Part shown: positions 56,132 through 64,000 of the stretch, piece by piece
Position numbering within the stretch: the stretch's first letter is position 1
How the letters are laid out: every line of letters starts with the position of its first letter
NCBI GenBank assembly: GCA_900642245.1
Contig: CAAAJI010000014.1
Location: 180,538-244,537, forward strand
DNA from: Fragilaria radians
Taxonomy: Eukaryota > Bacillariophyta > Fragilariophyceae > Fragilariales > Fragilariaceae
DNA length: 64,000 nucleotides
Direction of reading: 5' to 3'
Notes under the pieces: model-generated
What the model was told of the DNA's origin: nothing
The model's database searches: none
Seen by the model: only the letters and a program-made list of their open reading frames with translations
Position numbers and translations under genes: made by a program

Positions 56132-56753
56132 GGAAAGAGAAAAATGTTCACACCAATCGTACAACCGAGATATCGGATATTACAAAACAACACTACCGGT
56201 ACAGAACATAAATAATGAGATTCTTTGTACAATCAGTTAAAGCCTTAACGGGGAAATACAAGGAGACAAACAAAAATATACGAAATTTGCAAAAAAACCT
56301 TGAAATTGTACCTTCGGCGATTTTTCGTTGCCTTTCACAGGAGGGACAATATCACTTCTATCCATATATATTTCCCCATAGCTGGCACACTCGGCTGTAG
56401 TTGTTCTTTGCGATAATTCTGTCAGAGGATAATCGTCTTTGTTGAGTGCTTCTAAATCAAACTACAACATACCTTGCTTTGGCTTTCTCTCTTTATTAAT
56501 AACAAAACGAAATTCACGGTGCTTTGGTATTCTCTATCGCATTGAATTGCCAAGCTTACATCATTGCCATTACTGACATTTTAAACCGTCAAAAACCTCA
56601 CCATCACCCACTTTCTTAGTTGCAATGGTTTATTTGCAGACTAAGGTTTATTCAAAATCATTCATTAAGTTACTAGGAAACTTCGGTTTATTCAAATTGC
56701 ACATTAAATGGAAAAAAGGAATATTTGTGAATTTACTCACAAATACTAATTTC

Positions 56754-56788
<35 letters not shown>

Positions 56789-59003
56789 GTAAAATCAATT
56801 GTACTGTTTCAAAATGTAAGCGAAAAAGTTGCTAACCAGACTAAACGTTGAATAATATGTGAATGGCTTGTAGCTTTATTGCTCTCACAGAGGTTGATCC
56901 AAGTCTCTTTGACTGCTTCGATTCGTCGCTTTTATGACAGCTCCAGTCTCCTTAAGATTCAGGTATTTGCAATAATAGCAAATGAATTACTGAATAGAGA
57001 AGTATCAGCAATAATAAAACCATTGGAAAATTAGAAACGAAGTCTATATCTCTTTCTTTGATTTGTTTGCTCCTTGTGGTTCCAAACTGTTCTCCTGGTC
57101 AAAAAGATGTTGAATGGTGAAGTGAATTCTCATCTTGTTCCGTTTCCTGAGTCACAATAAATGTGGAATTACCTTGTTGAATTCAGTGAGAAATAGGAAA
57201 CCCAATGACTAAGAATAACATTCTAAAATAATAAATTTAGTGCAATTGACACTCTAAGAAAATTCACAAGCACTTGTAACTCGTGGATATGAATGGCTCT
57301 CATCCACAAACACTTCTGTTTTGACTCCAAATCTAAATTCCTTCTTTTGTTCCCGAATCTCTAGTTTCCTTTCTTTCACAAAAATTGCTGAAACTTTTCC
57401 TTGCCATTTAAGGTCCTTAGTGAACAAGTCACTATGATTATTCTAGGACCTGTGCAGTTGCTATTGAACTATATTCTACAATGCTGGAAGATAAAGCTTT
57501 CAGATTTTGATAAGCACATTGAAGTAATCTAGTAAGAGACGAATTCATGAGGTGTTATTCTGTACCAGCATTTGGAGATGTCCAGTGTTGCTAGTGCATG
57601 ATAATATTTTTAACGTAAGTGGCTTTTGAGCGTCTAGCCATTTTTTCCTTGTTGATGGTAATCATCAACTTGTGTCTATCCGGAAAAACACTTGCTTTTT
57701 TGAGTTTTACGGATCTTTTGTTCATAATTGATGCTTTCAGCAAGGCTTACACCAACTAATTTAAGTGCTCTGGTAGGCACACAGCAAATTAGAACTGGCT
57801 GCGTGGTCATAGAATCAACCATGATGTTGTTTCTTACATGTTTATCATCGCAGACTTTTGAAAGAATTTCTGGTGGTCTTCTCCGTTTTGTCATCTGAGC
57901 CAAAAAAATATTCATGTATATTTTTAATCATCTTCCGCTAAATCACGCTTTTGATAAACACTTTTTTTTACTTTTAATTGGTCTCATCGCTTGGCTTGAT
58001 GATTTGTGCTAGCAATACTATGCAATAAGGCTTTTGGTCTTTCTCTCATTTCTCTATTCGTTACACTCTCTTTCGGGATATTTTAATCCAATCTGTGGGA
58101 TCTTTTACCACAATAAAAGATAGCTTTTCCCACAGTAGCTACAGGCCTAAGAGTGTGCCACCTCAATAGTTTGTTGCATTATTCTTAGCACGGATTGATA
58201 TTCATCAGTTGCTGCGTCCAAAACAATTGAGGTGAGTTTCATTTCCAGATATATTCTTGTTGTATCAATGATTCAGAGGGCATATGTTGGTAATTTTCCT
58301 GAGTTTGAGGAATAAAGGAAAGTAAAGTAACATTTAGTACGCAGCGATTATGGCAATTGTAGACTTGAGAGAACCGTCAAATCGTAATTTTAGCCAAACG
58401 ATAATTTTGAGTTTAAGTCATTAATATACCCTTGTTTTGACTCCTTAGTGAATTAGATTGATAATGAAATTCTTAGTCATAGTTGTTGCATGTATCTTTT
58501 TCAATTTAGAGTGATGAGTTGGTGGAAAGACATTACAATGAAAAAGAAAATGTGTATAGTTGTATCTATTCCCCAATGATGGGTGAATTGACATGAAAGC
58601 AATTGATTTCTGAAAATGTAAACATTGAGTGAAGATACATCGAGTTTGCGGTTTCTGTTCAGTCTTGGTAAAAACGTGACGTTCTCACGAGCTTCAAATT
58701 AGGATGCGAATGTGTTTTCATTCCAGCTGTCCATTTTAGTGAAACCATTTTTAGCTTATGTGCTAAAACATTTTGAATTACCGAAGTAAGAATGCATGTT
58801 TAAGTGATAAATCTTCGACGCCTCCTGGAGAGTATTAGTTGATGGAAGTCTTCGCTCTCTACCATACTTTGTTCTCATAAACTACAAATTATGGTGTGAA
58901 TGTGTTTTCACTCGAGTCGTCCATTTAGGAAAAATCATTTTTTAGTTTTAAGGCAAAACATCCTGAATAATCGATGAAAGATTGCATGTTTTAATTTGTA
59001 AGT
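56132..59003. other. 2.9-kb intergenic region
   Basis: Short frames only. It holds a GATA microsatellite near 56.77 kb and, at its right end, a diverged copy of the 3' end of the V-ATPase subunit E gene. No independent gene supported. Confidence 0.5.
56756..56788. repeat. GATA tetranucleotide microsatellite
   Basis: Eight uninterrupted GATA units. A plain simple repeat, likely to vary between individuals. Confidence 0.97.
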
Positions 59004-59020
59004 CTACTGCGCCTCCTCAG
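58681..59020 (-). repeat. partial tandem duplication of the V-ATPase E 3' end
   Basis: About 150 bp starting at 58681 (GTTCTCACGAGC...) matches, with many differences, the stretch starting at 58871 (GTTCTCATAAAC...). Both share AATGTGTTTTCA, TCCATTTTAG/TCCATTTAGG, AAAACAT, GCATGTTT and CGCCTCCT in order, offset about 190 bp. The right copy includes the last codons (EEAQ) and stop of the subunit E gene, so the left copy is a duplicated terminator/3' untranslated region. Confidence 0.75.
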
Positions 59021-59935
59021 GGAAGAGGATAGCTCTAATGGATGGAAGAAGTTCTTCGTAAACAAGCGTCAATCTGGAAGATAGGGTATTGTCACAGACG
59101 ATCTTTCCGTTGATCGCAGTCAACACTACACCTCCGTATGTGTTCTCATTCAAATCCTTTGAGCGTTCGGCATTCAAAGTGACCTTAGGAGTAAGCTTCA
59201 CAGTGGATTCTCGTTCGATAATTTCAACGTATTCCTGAATAGCCGCTGGGAGGATTTTCTGAACCAAGGCGACATCTTCTCCGCGGCAAAAGATGACAAC
59301 GTCATTTTCTTCGATCTTGATCAATCCCTGAACAATCAATTTTTGAAGCAGTTGAGGGTAGTTGTTTCCACGAGCAACCACAGCGCATTTGGCTCCAGCC
59401 TCAGATACGAGAGTCTTTAGGAGACCATCACGAATCTGCATTTTCTTCACACGGCATTCCCCAATTTCGGCAGAGCGCGCGATACGTTCCTGGATTTCAC
59501 GATCCTTCTCCTTCTTTGCAAAATCTTCCTGAATACTCAACTTAGCTTCATGTACTAAAGTTTGTTTTTCAAGATTGAAGTCGTGCTCAGTCTGCAGATG
59601 ATTAAGTAGTAACAAAAAAGTTAGATACGGTTGGATCGCCAAAAGTGGATCATGGTAACTGAAATAAAAAGTATCGCGTATATATTGTGTCATCTAGAAG
59701 GTCAGAAGTATCTCTGTTGAGACGGTTAACATGACAACGGTGAAAATTCCATGTTTTGATGGTTTTGAATAGTGGATCTAGTACTGTATGGAATTTTCCT
59801 CTTGTCATTGCCTGATGTGATTCGTTGAAACGATATATGGGAAGTAAGACATACCTTCACACGAATCTCATTAGCTTTCTCGTGAGCCTCTTGGAGGATG
59901 AAGTTCACCATTTGTCGAATTTGATCGGATGCCAT
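59004..59935 (-). CDS. V-type proton ATPase subunit E
   Basis: Exons 59855..59935 and 59004..59591 (263-bp intron, GTATGT...CAG, phase 0) give 222 aa, close to the usual about 226. The N-terminal helix MASDQIRQMVNFILQEAHEKANEIRVK joins TEHDFNLEKQTLVHEAKLSIQEDF, matching the family across the splice. The C-terminal globular domain has FCRGEDVALVQKILP, YGGVVLTAINGKIVCDNTL and RLTLVYEELLPSIRAILF. Subunit E forms, with G, the peripheral stalks that tie the V1 ring to the membrane sector and resist rotation. It acts on the cytosolic face of acidic compartments; in diatoms this includes membranes linked to silica deposition and CO2 concentration. A 3' duplication lies directly downstream. Confidence 0.94.
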
Positions 59936-60264
59936 GATGAATAGATCGAGGGGGGCTGATGAAATAGGGATTGAACGAGTGAATTAATGTTGTGAGCTGG
60001 GCGATTATGCAATACTTGACTTTTAAGCGAGGCGAGGCGGACTTGGAAGGGTTCGCAAAATGGCTAAATTTTCTTGAAATATAAAGAATATACGAATTTG
60101 GTAAATGAATTTTTATACATTGAGTTTCTTCGTAACTTTGGGAACGAGTCCTGCAAAAAGTTAACCGCCACTGAGGATTTTCTGTTTTTTCCGAAAGGTT
60201 AACGTAATATGCGCAACTGTGGTAATTTTACAACAGTTCCGATCCATCCATACGTTACTCTTCC
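59936..60264. promoter_or_regulatory. short divergent promoter region
   Basis: 329 bp between the start codons of the V-ATPase E gene and the plus-strand membrane protein gene, so the two probably share a bidirectional promoter. No specific motif was assigned. Confidence 0.5.
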
Positions 60265-61385
60265 ATGTCAGACAGGCCCACCGGTCCCTTTGGGATCGAT
60301 GCCTTAAATTTCTCTCTGGCAATGTTCATTCTTCTTGTATTGTTTGTTCTTTATCTATTACTTCCGAGAGGATTACGAGTTCAATACTTTAAAGCATATC
60401 CAAAGCGCTACGCTTGGAGTGCTAGAGCCCGAATGCGACGAAGTGGTCGAAGTATTTTACAGGTCAGTAGACAATTGTATTTTAATGTAAGGTGGTGATG
60501 TCAGCATTTTAGCTTGAGCACCTCTATGATGGTTGCTTTTTCATCACGGAATCAACGTCATTCGACTATCATTCAATGGAATGTGAATTGTTCGTTTCGG
60601 TTCTTGATTTTTCATTTAGTCGCATGAGTCGCAAGCACAAATTGCATTTTTATTTTGATTCGAGTTCAAGTCATGCTTCCAACCATGGTTATCATGAATT
60701 CTATCTTTTTATGCTAATGTCTCACAATAACTTTTGGCAGCCTTCTGTCATAGGCTCTGTATCCGCATCTTCAATAGCTACAGGTATAGGAACTAATCGA
60801 ATGCCGTCTCATTCAACTTATTCTTCATCAACACCCAAAAATCCCTTTGCACAACAGCAACAAATAATCGATTTTCAACAGAATGATGAAATCGTGGTCT
60901 CAGCCGCTATGCAACAATTGCGTGATCCCGGAGTACTAATTATTGCACATGGATCCCGTGGTAAGCCAAAAACAGTACGGTTGCAGTTGACAGAATCAGC
61001 AATCACATGGCGTACGGAAACCAGGAAAAAGGGAAAAACTCCGGATAACAAGCCCAAAATGGGAAAACTCCATCAAGTACCTTTGTCACATATCATGTAT
61101 GTAGATGTTGGTAAACAAACTACGGCACTGAGAAGGGTTGAAAATGCTTCGGTATCGGAAGCGCTATGCTTTTCACTTTTGACGAAAGAGGGGTCGTTAG
61201 ACTTAGAGGCAAATAGTCCAAGAGAGAGGGATGCATTGGTGAGCTGTTTTTCTCTCGTTCTTGACGAAGTACATGCTCAAAATTGGAGGGATATTTACAG
61301 AGGCCCAAGTAGTGACATGCCATCGTCATTTGATGATTTTGAAAACCAAGATGGGAATGGTGATCGAGGTCCAAGTAATGTCTAG
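60265..61385 (+). CDS. single-pass membrane protein with a PH-like C-terminal domain, unrecognised family
   Basis: Exons 60265..60462 and 60741..61385 (278-bp intron, GTCAGT...CAG, phase 0) give 280 aa. Residues about 16-35 (FSLAMFILLVLFVLYLLLP) are one transmembrane helix, followed by a basic stretch (YPKRYAWSARARMRRSGR) that should face the cytosol. Residues 67-105 are Ser/Gln-rich. Residues about 120-250 look like a beta-rich PH-type fold: GVLIIAHGSRGKPKTVRLQL, AITWRTETR, VPLSHIMYVDVGK, FSLLTKEGSLDLEANSPRERDALVSCFSLVLDE, where the last helix with Trp later (HAQNW) fits the PH C-terminal helix. This suggests lipid or protein binding at a membrane. No family name can be given. Confidence 0.72.
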
Positions 61386-62888
61386 CTTGTATTCATACTT
61401 TCCAAGAATAATCATGCTCAATAGCTCTTCATATACAAAAGTCAATTCTGATTTTTGCCTTCAGGCTCGAACGAAAGAACCACAATCAATGTCAAATAGT
61501 TCACCAATCTTATATCGACGAATACTTTGAGTATGCGAATATGATTGAAGTGAAGAATTTCGATGTTAAAACTCACGTAGCCGTGGTATTCAATAAAGTT
61601 CAGTCAGATGTGTTCACTCGCACTTCATCAATTCGTATTCTAGCGTATCTAGTCACTCTATTTCAGCCTAGGCCTTTCATCGGCGGGAATTTAAATTTCT
61701 AAATTCAAAGGGGATTGGTAAACACAGTTTCTTCATCTTCTGCTCTATCTGATTTGAAAGCAGTCTGTTAACGTAACGTTTAACGTTTGGAAACAATTTC
61801 GAGTGCAATTCCTTCCATAAAAAAGAAGAAAGCTAAAAAGCAAATGCCATCCCCCGTTCGTTGTGACTTGATTCGTTTAACATCCTGTGTGAGCGAGCTT
61901 AATAAACCTAAACGTAATGTATTGTGATTGCTTTGAAATGGTTGGATGGACTTGTTGTGATTTTCATGACCAAGCCACACTTCTATTATCACCTTTTATC
62001 TGTTTGCTTTATTTCACTTCCTTCAGTTCTGTCATCATCACTTTTAACTTTTTTCATTAGTACTATGAAGAGCTTGATTTTTTGTTGATTTCTTGACATT
62101 TTCATTTCTTGATATAATTTGATATCTGCTTGAATTCGAGTCTATTGAGCTCTTTCTTGGGTTTTAGTCTTGCAAAAAAGCTATTTGCCATGTGACTATT
62201 TTTTCTCATCTTTCTACTTTTTATCCAATTCTCATTACTTGATAGAGCATCGGATGACCCCATGATGGTTACATATCTTGAGCCCTATTAAGCCTCTTGT
62301 ATCCTAGGTTCCTTATGCTGAAGTGTGATATTGCTTCATCAATCTCAAACATGATTTTTGAAAAGATGTATAGGCCTGGATCACAATGGCAAAACTCAAA
62401 GATAAGAGTAGCAAAAGCGCAACCTTATTAAACCAGCGTTTTAAGCTTACTTGCCTGTCTCAGAGTTGTTAACTTGACTACCTACACCTAGCTCCATGTG
62501 TGAAATTATGACAATTATTCAAATTCTGTATGATATCTAAGCTTTCGGCGTCAAAGCTTGTGGTATGAGGCCTACCTTCGGCGGAAGTGGATGAAAGCAT
62601 TTTCATTCCAATACAGGGAGAATGTTCTGTTGCTCTAATGATTTGGCGCGTTACTACGATAAATCTAGTTTTTTTTAAATCTAACTACAGAGCTACCGAA
62701 AAATTACTGTTACGTTGGGCTTGCGACATCAGTTTGTAGAATAAATTTGTAGAATAATAATTGTTAGCATCAGATGAGTTTTGACTTGACATTCCTTCGC
62801 CTGCGTGACTATTATGAATGAAAATCAAAAAGCAAATAGATGCGAAAAGACCGGCTAAACGCAACTGTGCTACGTAAAAAGGCCAACC
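61386..62888. other. intergenic, no gene seen
   Basis: 1.5 kb with short frames only. It contains the promoter of the glycosyltransferase gene at its right end. Confidence 0.5.
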
Positions 62889-64000
62889 ATGCGAGGGTGG
62901 TATGCGTTTGTCACTTTTCTTGTACTCTTGGGAGTAGTTTTGAAAAATGTTTTACATGACATCGATGACATTTCCTCCGAGCAGAACAATAATGAATTGG
63001 ATGTAAGCGTCCCATCCCATGTACTTGCGATTCGTGATTGGAACGTAGCTAGAAACCAAAGAAGTGAATACAGCTCAAGTTTGATGAACAATGAAACAAA
63101 CGTTTTACCTGAAATTAGTAGCGACGCCAAATGCAATCTCTCGAAAATTCCTCAAATGTGGTCATACAGTCCAGATGTTGTGATAGTTACCAAGATTCAC
63201 GGAGAAGAATTTTTGCCTGAACTGAAACAATCGTTGTGCCTGTTGGACGCAGCCTATAACAGTCGAGTACGCTTGGATATTGTTATTTTCCACACGCTGC
63301 AGATTCCTGAAGAGGAAAAACGCATTCTGACGACCATAGTATCTCCTGCTCGCTTGAGATTGGTTATGGACGAGAAAAGTTTACTGCAGCAGATTTCAGA
63401 TCTCACTCCAGAACAGCAACAAACACTTGTTGATCGATGTCAAGGGGTAAACCGAACCGCGGACCTCACTTGGTATACACGCTGCAAAGACGGCACGCAT
63501 GTCATGCCCATCGCGTATTGCTGGATGTCAGAATTCCGTGCGAAGCATATCTGGACCCACAATGCACTTCGATCCTATAAATATATGCTCTGGTGGGATT
63601 CTGATACATTTCCAACCAAGAAGTGGCAACAAGACCCTGTCTACTCCATGCTACAGAATGATTTAGTTCTATTAATGGCAAACTACGGACTCGGGAATAC
63701 GCCCGGTTCGTATGGAGTTCAACAAAAGATATTTCAAGCTTACAACAAAACTCTTTGCTCAGTAGAACTATTACAGAATGGTAGACTCCGTGGAAACTAT
63801 GGCGATGCTGAGAATTGTGCTCAACATGGAGTTCGGCATGTCCATGGATTCTTTCACATTACAAATCTTGCATTCTATCGTTTACCTCAAAATTTAAAGT
63901 GGTATAACATTGAAATCGGAAACCAAAAGTTCTCACGGATTTGGGATGATCAACTAGCTGTAATTATTCCTGCCGTAATGCTGGCACCGAATCGAACTGT
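62889..64000 (+). CDS. type II membrane glycosyltransferase-like protein, 3' end outside the window
   Basis: An uninterrupted frame of 370 codons from the ATG at 62889 runs off the end. Residues 4-22 (WYAFVTFLVLLGVVLKNVL) are a signal anchor after a single Arg, followed by a stem. From about residue 90, SPDVVIVTKIHGEEF and LCLLDAAYN look like the first Rossmann-like part. Later CWMSEFRAKHIWTHNALRSY precedes YMLWWDSDTFPTKKW with a DxD motif (WDSDT), the nucleotide-sugar/metal site, and then HVHGFFHITNLAFYR and WDDQLAVIIPA follow. The layout resembles GT15 (KRE2/MNT1)-like mannosyltransferases of the Golgi. Assignment to GT15 is tentative. Confidence 0.75.
   Translation, partial: MRGWYAFVTFLVLLGVVLKNVLHDIDDISSEQNNNELDVSVPSHVLAIRDWNVARNQRSEYSSSLMNNETNVLPEISSDAKCNLSKIPQMWSYSPDVVIVTKIHGEEFLPELKQSLCLLDAAYNSRVRLDIVIFHTLQIPEEEKRILTTIVSPARLRLVMDEKSLLQQISDLTPEQQQTLVDRCQGVNRTADLTWYTRCKDGTHVMPIAYCWMSEFRAKHIWTHNALRSYKYMLWWDSDTFPTKKWQQDPVYSMLQNDLVLLMANYGLGNTPGSYGVQQKIFQAYNKTLCSVELLQNGRLRGNYGDAENCAQHGVRHVHGFFHITNLAFYRLPQNLKWYNIEIGNQKFSRIWDDQLAVIIPAVMLAPNRT

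Noticed and set aside
57676..57915. 79-aa minus-strand frame (TKRRRPPEILSKVCDDKH...)
   Set aside because: Looks somewhat protein-like but is isolated, with no recognisable domain or splice partner; could be a transposon fragment.

Overview
The window is nuclear DNA of a photosynthetic stramenopile, most likely a diatom. The evidence is eukaryotic gene structure (single genes on both strands, 0-3 short GT-AG introns of about 65-260 bp), typical eukaryotic genes (RPB8, V-ATPase subunit E, dynactin p62, SPINDLY/OGT-type transferase, G-gamma-like protein), and a cold-shock-domain protein with a bipartite plastid presequence containing an ASAF-like Phe site. The species cannot be named from sequence alone.

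Layout. 0.7-6 kb: a COG0523 GTPase (-) divergent from a coiled-coil/PuuE-type deacetylase fusion (+, one intron). 6.2-7.6 kb: dynactin p62-like (-). 8.8-10.9 kb: a signal-anchored double-SET protein (-, one intron). 11-13.6 kb: no gene, a GC-rich MITE-like palindrome and a 76-bp tandem repeat. 13.6-15 kb: a mitochondrial isovaleryl-type acyl-CoA dehydrogenase (+, one intron). 15.5-19.6 kb: a secreted S1/P1 nuclease gene lying between two roughly 0.95-kb inverted repeats. 20.5-26 kb: a C2 protein, an unrecognised multi-exon coiled-coil protein, RPB8 and a SLC35B-like nucleotide-sugar/PAPS transporter, all on the minus strand.

26.4-29.4 kb is a piggyBac transposon with TTAA duplications and matching inverted ends but a broken transposase, containing a 344-bp assembly gap. 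30.6-31 kb holds a paralogue of the C2 gene. 31-39 kb is gene-poor: a plastid cold-shock protein (35.4-35.9 kb) is the only clear gene, next to decayed retroelement sequence.

39.5-49 kb: an organellar-type RAP-domain repeat protein (+) tail-to-tail with a three-exon ubiquitin-like/DSC3-like membrane protein (-), a SIP5-like RING/UIM protein (+) and a prenylated G-gamma-like protein (+). 48.9-56.1 kb: a membrane-anchored OGT-family glycosyltransferase (-), an ATP-grasp protein (+) and a membrane-anchored cupin-methyltransferase-methyltransferase triple fusion (-). 59-64 kb: V-ATPase subunit E (-), a single-pass membrane protein (+), and the 5' part of a type II glycosyltransferase (+) running off the end.

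There is no operon logic. A theme that does recur is the secretory pathway: nuclease, nucleotide-sulfate/sugar transporter, anchored OGT-like enzyme, anchored cupin-MT-MT enzyme, V-ATPase, DSC3-like protein and the terminal glycosyltransferase. The best candidates for undescribed biology are the cupin-MT-MT fusion, the coiled-coil/PuuE fusion with a changed active-site residue, and the inverted-repeat cassette around the nuclease. Exon boundaries were read by eye from GT/AG sites and reading phase; no transcript data or database searches were available.
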